NCBI RefSeq assembly: GCF_016863275.1
Contig: NZ_BOOO01000004.1
Span: 124,001 to 188,000, forward strand
Source: Planotetraspora mira
Lineage (GTDB): Bacteria; Actinomycetota; Actinomycetes; Streptosporangiales; Streptosporangiaceae
Reading direction: 5' to 3'
DNA: 64,000 nt
Each line of letters starts with the position of its first letter. The first letter of the stretch is position 1. Below, one piece after another: positions 30,384-37,453 of the stretch. Under the pieces are notes generated by a model, which saw only the letters and a program-made list of their open reading frames with translations, had not been told where the DNA came from and searched no databases. The translations under genes and the position numbers were made by a program.

Positions 30384-31103
30384 TCAGGCGGGGATCAGGC
30401 GAAGACAGAGCAGGGCGACCACCGCCACGGACAGGGCCGGGCCGAGAATCTTGTTCTCGAAGGTCTTCCCGGTCTTGATCCCGATGTCGAACGGCAGCAG
30501 CCACCGCGTCTTGATGGGCCAGAGCACGGGGCACCCCCGCTCGGTCAGGCAGTCGCCGATCACGTGCGCGAGACAGCCGACCCCGATCGCGAATCCCAGC
30601 CAGGAGTACGTGACGCCCAGCATGTGGAACAGGATGAACATCGCGGCGGTGAGGGCCACGTTGACCACGGCGGAGGTGATCGTGCGACCGGGGACGCCGA
30701 TGCCGATGGCACGCAGGGCCAGGCCGATCATCAGCACGATGAGGACGTCACGCCCGATCGGGGAGTACTGCCCCAGCAGGTGGGCGCCGACGCCCGCGAA
30801 CGCGGCGAACAAGAGGGAATGAGTGGCGTGGCGGTGCCCCCCGCTGACGAAGTTGACGCCCTTGCTGAGCAACCAGGTGGCCGGACCGAAGGTCTGCGCG
30901 ATGGTCGCGCTGGGATGGTCCAGATCGGGCAACATGGCCGCGCCCGCACAGACGACGGCGCCCGCGATCAGCTCCGGCGGGCTCAGCACCGTCCCCGTCA
31001 CCGTGGCCAGTTCCGGCGAGGTCAGACCAGGTAACGCTATGAGTGCCGGCGTGACCGCCAGCCAGACGACAGCCCCACTGAGGGCATGGGAATGCCCCAT
31101 CAT
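30384..31103 (-). CDS. Metal-dependent membrane hydrolase (YdjM/LexA-binding family)
   Basis: A 239-aa membrane protein of the YdjM-type family. MGHSHALSGAVVWLA holds the first His pair, MLPDLDHPSATIAQTFGP the D-x-D-H motif, and GGHRHATHSLLFAA the H-R-x-x-T-H-S motif, a zinc-hydrolase pattern. Four or five hydrophobic segments follow. ATG at 31103 (or 31100) is chosen because homologues begin at this MGHS; the frame is open to 31235 but that stretch is the inverted repeat described below. No good ribosome site is visible. Cellular role not known. Confidence 0.8.
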   Translation of the reverse strand: MMGHSHALSGAVVWLAVTPALIALPGLTSPELATVTGTVLSPPELIAGAVVCAGAAMLPDLDHPSATIAQTFGPATWLLSKGVNFVSGGHRHATHSLLFAAFAGVGAHLLGQYSPIGRDVLIVLMIGLALRAIGIGVPGRTITSAVVNVALTAAMFILFHMLGVTYSWLGFAIGVGCLAHVIGDCLTERGCPVLWPIKTRWLLPFDIGIKTGKTFENKILGPALSVAVVALLCLRLIPA

Positions 31104-31203
31104 GACAAGATCACGGCGGAGATCGTACGGCACCGGGCCGACAAAATCACCGAACCGGTCATTTGCCGCGTGTCGCCCGATATGGGCGAGGACCCCGGAG
31201 ATA

Positions 31204-31273
31204 CAGCAGACGGGATTGTTCCTCTCCGAGAGCACCCCCCAGCCCTCTCAGAGCAGAACAATCCCGTCTGCTG
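31204..31273. terminator. 18-bp inverted repeat, probably a terminator for the MFS gene
   Basis: CAGCAGACGGGATTGTTC (31204-31221) is repeated as its exact reverse complement at 31256-31273, with 34 bp between. Inside, CTCTCCGAGAGCA and CTCTCAGAGCA are direct near-repeats flanking a GC-rich loop. It begins 17 bp past the stop of the MFS gene (-), as a terminator would, but the long loop is unusual and it also resembles the ends of a small non-autonomous element. Confidence 0.6.
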
Positions 31274-31290
31274 GAGATAACGTGCCGGTC

Positions 31291-32652
31291 TCAGGTCCTG
31301 TTCCCGTTTGGGCGGATATTCTCGTGATCTGCGTCACTATCCCCCTCGTTATCCGATTCGGCTGCTCGGCGCAGTTGCACCGCCGTGATGTTCCACAGGA
31401 ACGGTACGGTCAGCGCGGCCACCGCCACGGCGAAAACGGCGAAGGCCACGCGGAGGCCGTAGACGTCGGCGAGCACTCCGGCAAGCGCCGCGCCGAGGGG
31501 CAGCGTCCCCCATCCGAGCAGGCGGGCCGCCGAGCCGTACCTGCCGAGGAGGTGGTCGGGCACGAGCGCCTGGGCGATCGTGCGGGAGTTCACCGTCCAG
31601 AGGGTGCCGCCCATCCCCCCGGCGAACGCGGCGACGCCGACGGCCCAGGCGGCCGGGAACACCGCGGGGACGACCATCATGAGGAAGGTGCCGACCAGGT
31701 CGGCGAACAGCGCCCATCGCACGCCCAGCAGCCGGTTGACCACGGCGACCAGCCCCGCGCCCGCGAGCCCGCCCAGGCCGATGGCGCTGATCAGCAGGCC
31801 GTATCCGCGAGGCTCGGCCTCCAGCACCGCGGTCGCGTAGGACGGCATGAGCGCCAGCCACGCGCTCCACGCTCCCGCGAGAACGGTGATGGTCAGGGAG
31901 AGGGTCCGCAGCAGCCGGTCGCGCCACAGGAAGCGCAGCCCCTCCCCGATCTCGGCGAGCATGCCCGCCACGCCCTCCCGCGCCCCGGGCTCAGGCCCGG
32001 ACGTGGGCCCGACGGCTCCCCGACGGACGGGCCGGAACGAACCGGCGAGCAGGGCGATCAGCACGGCCCCCGCGGCGAACGCCCCGGCCGAGGACCCGAG
32101 GGCGAGCGCGGCCCCGACGCCCACGAGCAACCCGCCGACCGCGGGCCCGCAGAACTCGTTGGCCAGGGTCTCCACGCCGGCGATCCACGCGTTCGCCCTG
32201 GCCCGGCGACGCCGGGGGACGGCCGCGGGCACGATGGCGCCGGTGGCCGTGTTGGCCACGACCTCGGCGACGCCGATGACCAGTCCCGCCGCGTACAGGG
32301 CCGCCATGGACAGCCCGTCGCCGGTGGCGACGACGAGCAGGGCCAGCGCCGCGGCCAGGCGCACGAGGTCGGCGAGGATGATCAACCGCCGCCGGTCCGC
32401 CCGGTCGGCGAGCACGCCCACGGGAAGCGAGACGAGCAGCCAGGGCAGTGTGAGCGTGAGCCCGACGACGGCCACCTGTCCAGGAGTGCCGCCGAGCCCG
32501 ACGGCCAGCAGCGGCAGCGTGATCTTCAGGACGCCGTCGGCCATGTTCGTCGTCGCCGTGAAGGCGACCAGCACGACCTCGTTGCGGCCGGGGCGCGCTC
32601 CCTCCGTGCCCGGGGACGCGACCAGGGCCTGACCCGCCGGTGTGTCGCTCAC
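31291..32652 (-). CDS. MFS transporter
   Basis: A 453-aa major facilitator of the enterobactin-exporter-like (MFS_3) type with about 12 membrane segments. The loop 2-3 motif appears as GVLADRADRRRLIILADL, and a second half-motif precedes RIAQ-like NSRTIAQALVPDHLLGRYGSA. Probably a drug or metabolite exporter. It is divergent from a CGNR zinc-finger regulator across a perfect palindrome (32672-32706), which likely represses both genes. Confidence 0.88.
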   Translation of the reverse strand: MSDTPAGQALVASPGTEGARPGRNEVVLVAFTATTNMADGVLKITLPLLAVGLGGTPGQVAVVGLTLTLPWLLVSLPVGVLADRADRRRLIILADLVRLAAALALLVVATGDGLSMAALYAAGLVIGVAEVVANTATGAIVPAAVPRRRRARANAWIAGVETLANEFCGPAVGGLLVGVGAALALGSSAGAFAAGAVLIALLAGSFRPVRRGAVGPTSGPEPGAREGVAGMLAEIGEGLRFLWRDRLLRTLSLTITVLAGAWSAWLALMPSYATAVLEAEPRGYGLLISAIGLGGLAGAGLVAVVNRLLGVRWALFADLVGTFLMMVVPAVFPAAWAVGVAAFAGGMGGTLWTVNSRTIAQALVPDHLLGRYGSAARLLGWGTLPLGAALAGVLADVYGLRVAFAVFAVAVAALTVPFLWNITAVQLRRAAESDNEGDSDADHENIRPNGNRT

Positions 32653-32671
32653 GGCACTCCCAACCTTCTAT

Positions 32672-32706
32672 CCACTTAGACGGTTAGAGGCTAACCGTCT
32701 AAGTGG
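32672..32706. promoter_or_regulatory. Perfect 16-bp inverted-repeat operator between MFS and CGNR genes
   Basis: CCACTTAGACGGTTAG, AGG, then the exact reverse complement. It lies 20 bp before the MFS start and 28 bp before the CGNR start. The AT-rich arms overlap probable promoter positions for both genes (for example TTAGAC/GTCTAA). The CGNR protein is the obvious ligand. Confidence 0.85.
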
Positions 32707-32733
32707 TTTGATGGAAGACATGAAGGCAGGGTG

Positions 32734-33276
32734 ATGAACATGACCGAGCCGTCCCGGCATGCGGCGCTGATCCGCGACTTCGCCAACACGGTGGACGTCG
32801 AGGAGGGCACCGACACGATCACGTCGCCGGAGGGTCTGGCGGCCTGGCTGCGGGAGCAGGGGCTCTCCCCCGGCGGAGTGGACGAGTCCGCCCACCGGCA
32901 GGCGATCGTCCTGCGCACCGGCCTGCGGGCCCGGCTGCTGGCCAACAACGCCGGGGCGGCCGATCCGCGGGCGATAGAGGCGGCCCAGGCCGTCCTGGAC
33001 GGACTCCCGCTCAGGGTGCTCCTCGGGACGGAGCACGAGCCGGGCGAACCCTTGCGCGGCGCCGGGCCGCTCGCCGCGATCGGCGCGGCGTGGGCGCTCG
33101 TCGTGGCCGGCGGGGAGTGGCGGCGCCTCAAGCAGTGCCCGGACCATTCGTGCGAGTGGGTGTTCTGGGACGCCACCCGGAGCCGCACCCGGCGCTGGTG
33201 CACGATGCGGGTCTGCGGCAATCGGGCCAAGTCGCGGGCGTACGCCGATCGCCAGAAGGCGGCACGCGACACCTAG
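32734..33276 (+). CDS. CGNR zinc-finger / ABATE-domain regulator
   Basis: A 180-aa stress-type regulator. The N-terminal ABATE region begins ALIRDFANTVDVEEGTDT; the C-terminal CGNR zinc finger reads KQCPDHSCEWVFWDATRS and continues to WCTMRVCGNRAKSRAY, giving four Cys ligands and the CGNR motif. ATGs at 32734 and 32740 are both possible (GGCAGG upstream). Probably represses itself and the divergent exporter through the palindrome between them. Confidence 0.88.
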   Translation: MNMTEPSRHAALIRDFANTVDVEEGTDTITSPEGLAAWLREQGLSPGGVDESAHRQAIVLRTGLRARLLANNAGAADPRAIEAAQAVLDGLPLRVLLGTEHEPGEPLRGAGPLAAIGAAWALVVAGGEWRRLKQCPDHSCEWVFWDATRSRTRRWCTMRVCGNRAKSRAYADRQKAARDT

Positions 33277-33303
33277 ATCCGGGCAATCACGAGATTTGGG
33301 GTT

Positions 33304-33348
33304 GTTCTTTAGAACGATCGCGATATATCTTTGAAGCATCAAGAGATA
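33304..33348. promoter_or_regulatory. Two palindromes upstream of the PadR gene
   Basis: GTTCTTTAGAAC (33304-33315) is a 12-bp inverted repeat. TATCTTTGA-AGCA-TCAAGAGATA (33326-33348) is a second one with a one-base slip. They lie 28-72 bp before the PadR ATG and are candidates for autoregulation. Confidence 0.5.
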
Positions 33349-33375
33349 GTCGAGACCGTTCGAAGGAGGACGACC

Positions 33376-34098
33376 ATGACAACGCCTTTCGTCATGGACG
33401 GGCCATGGGCCCATCGAGATGAGTTCCGCCGGTTACGGCATGCGCTGCGTGCCGCCATGAGAGGAGCAGCCATGTGGCAGGACGAGCATCACAATCCCGG
33501 TCCGCACGAGCATCGGCACAGGGGCGGCCACCGGGGGCGCGGCCCGTGGGGCGGCTTCGGGCCGGGCGGGCCGTTCGGACCGGGAGGACCGTTCGGACCG
33601 GGCGGCACGCCGTTCGGCCGGGGGTTCGGCAGGCCCAGGAAGGCCAAGCGCGGTGACGTCCGCGCCGCCATCCTCGCGCTGCTCGCCGAGGAGCCCCGCA
33701 ACGGATACCAGATCATCCAGGAGATCGCCGAGCGCAGCGAGGGCGGCTGGAAGCCCAGTCCCGGCGCGGTCTACCCGGCTCTCCAGCAGCTCACCGACGA
33801 GGGCCTGGTCCGCACCGAGGAGACGGACGGCCGCAAGACCTTCCAGCTCACCGAGGCCGGCCGCGCGTACATCGAGGCCCACCCGGACGAGGTGCGAGCA
33901 CCCTGGGAGGACATGACGCCGGACATCGGGGACAACGTCCACGAGTTGTTCGACCTGTCCCGCCAGGCCGCCTCGGCCCTGTTCCAGCTCGCGCAGACCG
34001 GGACCGACGGCCAGGTCAGGCAGGCCAAGCAGGTGCTGACCGAGACCCGGCGCAAGCTCTACCAGATCCTCGCAGACGGCGACCCAGCCGGGGAGTGA
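33376..34098 (+). CDS. PadR family transcriptional regulator with Gly-Pro-Phe repeat linker
   Basis: A 240-aa regulator. The first 85 residues are unusual: His- and Arg-rich (HNPGPHEHRHRGGHRGRG) then a (F-G-P-G-G-P) repeat. The PadR winged helix follows (about 90-165): KRGDVRAAILALLAEEPRNG, YQIIQEIAERSEGGWKPSPG, AVYPALQQLTDEGLV. A dimerisation helix pair ends the protein. ATG at 33376 has AAGGAGGA. The next gene overlaps by 4 nt. The His-rich region could bind metal; that is inference. Confidence 0.9.
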   Translation: MTTPFVMDGPWAHRDEFRRLRHALRAAMRGAAMWQDEHHNPGPHEHRHRGGHRGRGPWGGFGPGGPFGPGGPFGPGGTPFGRGFGRPRKAKRGDVRAAILALLAEEPRNGYQIIQEIAERSEGGWKPSPGAVYPALQQLTDEGLVRTEETDGRKTFQLTEAGRAYIEAHPDEVRAPWEDMTPDIGDNVHELFDLSRQAASALFQLAQTGTDGQVRQAKQVLTETRRKLYQILADGDPAGE

Positions 34099-34640
34099 CG
34101 GCAATGGCCTCTCAGGACGAGATGCGGATCGGCGACAAAGAGCGCGACGAGGTGACCCGGAGCCTGCACGACGCGTTCGTGCAGGGCCGGATCACCCGCG
34201 ACGAACTCGACCAGCGCCTCGACGCCACCCTTTCCGCCCGCACCGTGGGCGACCTCCGGCAGATCACCGCCGACCTCCCGGGCGCCTACGTGCCGTACGG
34301 CTCGCGCACCGCGCATCGCGACCCCGCCCCCGGACCGCACGGAATGCCGTGGGAGGGCGGGCCGCCCTGGCGCCGGGATCACGGAGACCTCGCGACCTGG
34401 GGAGTGCACCTGGCCGCGGCACGCCGGCGGGCCCACCGCGGGCACACGCACCGGGGCAGGCCTCCGATCCCGTTCATGGTCATCGGGGCCCTGGTGGTCC
34501 TCGCGGTGCTGACCGGTACGGCATGGCCGCTGTTCGCCGTGATCAAGGTCCTGTTCTTCGTCTGGCTGATCATGGCCGTGGCAGGCCTGATCCACCATCG
34601 CCGGGGTCACGGCCACCGGCGGTCCGGAATTGGGTCTTGA
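34095..34640 (+). CDS. DUF1707 (SHOCT-like) membrane protein
   Basis: A 181-aa protein. The N-terminal DUF1707 reads MRIGDKERDEVTRSLHDAFV, then QGRITRDELDQRLDATLSART, followed by VGDLRQITADLP. The C-terminal third has two hydrophobic segments (PFMVIGALVVLAVLTGTAWP and the FAVIKVLFFVWLIMAVAGLI that follows). GTG at 34095 overlaps the PadR stop (GTGA); an ATG at 34104 is also possible. Likely co-expressed with and controlled by the PadR protein; function unknown. Confidence 0.85.
   Translation: MTAMASQDEMRIGDKERDEVTRSLHDAFVQGRITRDELDQRLDATLSARTVGDLRQITADLPGAYVPYGSRTAHRDPAPGPHGMPWEGGPPWRRDHGDLATWGVHLAAARRRAHRGHTHRGRPPIPFMVIGALVVLAVLTGTAWPLFAVIKVLFFVWLIMAVAGLIHHRRGHGHRRSGIGS
34625..34640 (+). 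promoter_or_regulatory. Duplicated promoter-like element, copy 1
   Basis: CGGAATTGGGTCTTGA occurs here, overlapping the DUF1707 stop, and identically at 35902-35917 before the small peptide gene. TTGAAC/TTGACC at its end could be a -35. It lies 152 bp before the E1-like gene. A partial copy, GGGCCTTGACGCGGG, is found near 36178 before the DUF6879 gene. Confidence 0.55.
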
Positions 34641-34791
34641 ACAACCGGGCCCCAGATGATGACTTGGCGAGCGGGGCCTGTCTCGGTCGGCTGCAGACAC
34701 GTCGCGACAACGGTTCCGGCCGCGTGACCTCCGAGCAGACGGCGGAGCGGGCGCCCGCTCCGCCGGCCGTCTCGCGAGGGGAACCGGACAG

Positions 34792-35895
34792 GTGCTGCTG
34801 CCACGGGTCAAGCGGAGGCACGAGCCGCACCGGCTCGACGACGGCACCGTGCGCATCGGAGGCGAGATCTACGGGCTCGCCTCGGAGATCACCGATCCGC
34901 TCGGGGGGGCGTGGGCCGCGCTGTCCCTGATGGACGGCACGCGGACGCCCGACGACATCGCCGAGATCATCTGCGGCTCCGTGCCCGGCCTCTCGGCGCC
35001 GGAAGCTCGGGAGATCGTGAGCATCCTGATCGATTCCGGCCACGTGGAGGACGCGTCCGCCCGGGTGCCCGACGAGATCAGCGTGCGGGAGCGCGATCGG
35101 TACGGCAGGAGCCAGGCGTTCTTCCACCTCGTCGACCTGACCCCGCGCCCACACGCCTGGGAGGCCCAACTGCGCCTCAAGAAGGCCCGGGTCGTGGTCC
35201 TCGGTCTCGGCGGCACCGGCAGCCACGCCGCGTGGGCGCTCGCGGCGACCGGAGTCGGGCGCATCCACTGCGTCGACGCCGACGTGGTGGAGTTGTCGAA
35301 CCTCAACCGGCAGGTCCTCTACACCGAGGACGACATCGGCCGCATGAAGGTCGACATCGCCATGGAGAGGCTGCGCCAGCTGAACTCCGACATCGAGATC
35401 ACCGGCGAGAGCCGCAGGGTGGACGGCGAAGCGGGCTTCCGGCGCCTCCTCGAGGACTGCGACGTGCTCGCGTTGTGCGCCGACGAGCCGCGAGGCCGCG
35501 GCCTGGCCGAAGGGATCAGCATCTGGGCCAACCGCATCTGCGCGAGCTTGGGCGTTCCCTGGGTCGGCGGTGGATACAACGGCCCACTGGTCACCGTGGG
35601 AACGTTCGAACGCGGGCGCGGAGCCTGCTTCGAGTGCCTCATCGAGGGGGAGGCCCGCAGGCGGCGGCCCGATCTTCCCGTGGACCTCGGAGGGCCGGGT
35701 GTGATGGCCATATCAGCCGGAATCTCCGGTCAGCTGGTCGCCCACGCCGTGATCTCCTTGATCACCGGCGTGCCTCAACCCACGACGGGAACGTTCCTGG
35801 GGCTGAACCTCATCGCCCCCGAACACCACGTATGGGTCCGCCACCCGCCGCGCCCCGACTGCCCCGTGTGCGCGCCCTCCGGCCTGACCGCGTGA
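34792..35895 (+). CDS. ThiF/MccB-type E1-like adenylyltransferase with N-terminal PqqD/RRE-like domain
   Basis: Predicted to adenylate the C-terminus of a peptide or protein; 367 aa. Residues about 8-95 (HRLDDGTVRIGGEIYGLASE, then DGTRTPDDIAEIICGS) look like a winged-helix leader-binding domain of the PqqD/RRE kind. The E1 fold starts KKARVVVLGLGGTGSHAAWA (nucleotide-binding glycines), followed by DADVVELSNLNRQVLYTEDD (conserved Asp, Arg finger), MKVDIA (Lys) and LCADEP (Asp). Two Cys pairs, CFEC and CPVC, form the structural zinc site. GTG at 34792. Together with the small peptide downstream it suggests a modified-peptide locus; sulfur-carrier activation is the alternative. Confidence 0.82.
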   Translation: MLLPRVKRRHEPHRLDDGTVRIGGEIYGLASEITDPLGGAWAALSLMDGTRTPDDIAEIICGSVPGLSAPEAREIVSILIDSGHVEDASARVPDEISVRERDRYGRSQAFFHLVDLTPRPHAWEAQLRLKKARVVVLGLGGTGSHAAWALAATGVGRIHCVDADVVELSNLNRQVLYTEDDIGRMKVDIAMERLRQLNSDIEITGESRRVDGEAGFRRLLEDCDVLALCADEPRGRGLAEGISIWANRICASLGVPWVGGGYNGPLVTVGTFERGRGACFECLIEGEARRRRPDLPVDLGGPGVMAISAGISGQLVAHAVISLITGVPQPTTGTFLGLNLIAPEHHVWVRHPPRPDCPVCAPSGLTA

Positions 35896-35901
35896 GCGGT
35901 A

Positions 35902-35917
35902 CGGAATTGGGTCTTGA
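35902..35917 (+). promoter_or_regulatory. Duplicated promoter-like element, copy 2
   Basis: CGGAATTGGGTCTTGA, identical over 16 bp to 34625-34640, 82 bp before the 41-aa peptide gene. TTGACC as a -35 would place a -10 near 35937 (AAACAT). The shared element implies joint control of enzyme and peptide. Confidence 0.55.
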
Positions 35918-35998
35918 CCGGTCGTGGCCCACGGCGAAACATCAACCTGTCGCTTTCGGGGGGAACGGGCGCGGCCACACCGAACAACGGAGGGCGAG

Positions 35999-36124
35999 AT
36001 GCACCCGACCGAGGCAGAGCCCGAGCCAGAGGACCGGAACGAGCGGCAGGCCACCACGAAGATCCTGATCAGAAAGCTGGACACGACGGAGACGACCGTG
36101 TGCAGCAACTCCACAGGGAACTGA
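35999..36124 (+). CDS. Small peptide, possible RiPP precursor ending in Asn, 41 aa
   Basis: Not recognised as a known family. A strong GGAGGG (35989-35994) precedes ATG at 35999. The first half is acidic and hydrophilic (MHPTEAEPEPEDRNERQ), the middle is TTKILIRKLD, and the C-terminal tail TTETTVCSNSTGN is rich in Thr/Ser with one Cys and ends in Asn. This leader-plus-core layout, 104 bp after an E1-like enzyme with a leader-binding-type domain, fits a RiPP precursor. MccB enzymes adenylate a C-terminal Asn (the MccA peptide ends in Asn), so the terminal Asn is suggestive. Translation is not proven. Confidence 0.5.
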   Translation: MHPTEAEPEPEDRNERQATTKILIRKLDTTETTVCSNSTGN

Positions 36125-36230
36125 AGACCACCACGTTCGTCAGGACGAACCGCGGCGAGGTTCCACATCCGGGCTGGGGCCTTGACGCGGGTCCCACGAC
36201 TCGATCTCGGCGTATGCCGGAGGAGACCCC

Positions 36231-36845
36231 ATGCCCGGAGAGGCGATCGAACGCGTCAGACAGGTCCCAGGAGAGATCCTGCCCGTCGCCGACTACCTCG
36301 CGGAATTCTACGAGTGCTTCCAGGACGTCGAGGGAGTCGTCTGGAAGCTCGAACGAGCGCAACACTTCCACGAGCCGGACGTGCCGAGCTGGGTCGCCAT
36401 GATGGAGGGCGACTGGGGCCGCGCCCTGACGCTGATCGAGGAGATGCGCTTCGCCCGCGACCTGCCGTCCCAGATCCAGCTCCGCCGTCTGCGGATCGTG
36501 GAGACGCCGCTCACGCCGTACATGCACTGGGAGTTGGTGCTGCTCGCGGCACGGACCCGCGCGGGTGAGCGGGCCCGGGTGCTGCCCGCGCCGGCGGTGC
36601 GGTGGCTGGAGCGCGCCGCCCCGCTCCCCGAACTGGTGGTCCTGGGGCCCGATCTCATGTACGAGGTGCTCTACGACCGGACGGGCGCCCACACCGGAGG
36701 GCGGCGGATCACCGACCCCCTCGTGATCGGGGAGTGCGTGGGCATCATGGCCGAACTGTACGGCGCGGCAGAAGAACTGCTCGACCACTACGAGCGGGAG
36801 GTCGCCCCGTTGCCACCACCGGTGATCAGCCCGGTCTCCTCCTGA
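36231..36845 (+). CDS. DUF6879 family protein
   Basis: A 204-aa cytosolic protein. FYECFQDVEGVVWKLERAQH, then FHEPDVPSWVAMMEGDWGRA, looks like the DUF6879 domain common in actinomycetes near XRE regulators and small peptides. ATG at 36231 follows GGAGGAG. Its 3' end overlaps the convergent DNA glycosylase gene by 58 bp. It may belong with the E1-like gene and peptide upstream, since all three are co-directional; its role is unknown. Confidence 0.65.
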   Translation: MPGEAIERVRQVPGEILPVADYLAEFYECFQDVEGVVWKLERAQHFHEPDVPSWVAMMEGDWGRALTLIEEMRFARDLPSQIQLRRLRIVETPLTPYMHWELVLLAARTRAGERARVLPAPAVRWLERAAPLPELVVLGPDLMYEVLYDRTGAHTGGRRITDPLVIGECVGIMAELYGAAEELLDHYEREVAPLPPPVISPVSS

Positions 36846-37378
36846 GCGCCGGGGCGCAGGCGGGCCATCTCCGCGGCGATGGCCTCCAGCCGCCAGTGGG
36901 CGTTGAGGCCGCTCGGGTTGGGCAGGACCCACAGGGCCGCGCCGCCGACCACGTCGTCCTGCGGGCCGATCGCCGCCCTGGGCCGGCCGAAGGCGACGCG
37001 GTAGGCGGACACGCCGGCAACGGCCACCACCCGGGGGCCGTGCTCCCGCACGAGATCCGCGAGCAGCACGCCGCCCTCGCGGATCTCCTCGGGCGTGAGC
37101 TCCTCGGCCCGTGCGGTCGCCCTGGCCACCAGGTTGGTGATGCCGAGGCCGTACGACGGGAGCAGTCCCTGCTCGTGCGGCGCCAGCCTGCGCGGGACCA
37201 GGCCCGACAGGTGCAGCGCGGGCCAGAAGCGGTTACCCGGGCGGGCGAAGTGGTGGCCGGTCGCCGCGGAGTACAGGCCCGGGTTGATCCCGCAGAACAG
37301 CACGTCGAGGCCGGGCCCGATCACGTCGGGGATGGTCGCGTCCCTGGCCGCCTCGAGCTGGGCCTTGGTCGGAGGCAT
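36788..37378 (-). CDS. mug: G/U mismatch-specific uracil-DNA glycosylase (Mug-type)
   Basis: A 196-aa base-excision repair enzyme removing uracil or alkylated bases opposite G. DVLFCGINPGLYSAATGHHF with FARPGNRFWPALHLSGL is the Mug/TDG active-site block (G-I-N-P-G, H-F-x-x-P-G-N-x-F-W); LPNPSGLNAHWRLEAIA is the second conserved loop. ATG at 37378. Converges with, and overlaps, the DUF6879 gene. Confidence 0.92.
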   Translation of the reverse strand: MPPTKAQLEAARDATIPDVIGPGLDVLFCGINPGLYSAATGHHFARPGNRFWPALHLSGLVPRRLAPHEQGLLPSYGLGITNLVARATARAEELTPEEIREGGVLLADLVREHGPRVVAVAGVSAYRVAFGRPRAAIGPQDDVVGGAALWVLPNPSGLNAHWRLEAIAAEMARLRPGAQEETGLITGGGNGATSRS

Positions 37379-37453
37379 GACCAGATCGTAGGCCTCACCG
37401 CCTCACCGGTGCGGGGCGAGGTGGTGAGGCCCGCGATCACCGGCCCCTACGGG

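Noticed and set aside
32668-33414. Minus-strand frame of 248 codons across the CGNR gene
   Set aside because: Antisense shadow; the plus-strand frame has the CGNR motif and an operator in front.
34656-34727. 24-codon frame (MMTWRAGPVSVGC...) between DUF1707 and the E1-like gene
   Set aside because: No ribosome site and no leader-like sequence; too short to separate from chance.
34723-34930. Cys/Ser/Thr-rich frame (CCCHGSSGGTS) starting before the E1-like gene, considered as a second precursor peptide
   Set aside because: Most of it overlaps the E1-like coding sequence out of frame, it has no stop near a plausible core, and its composition follows from the overlapping gene.
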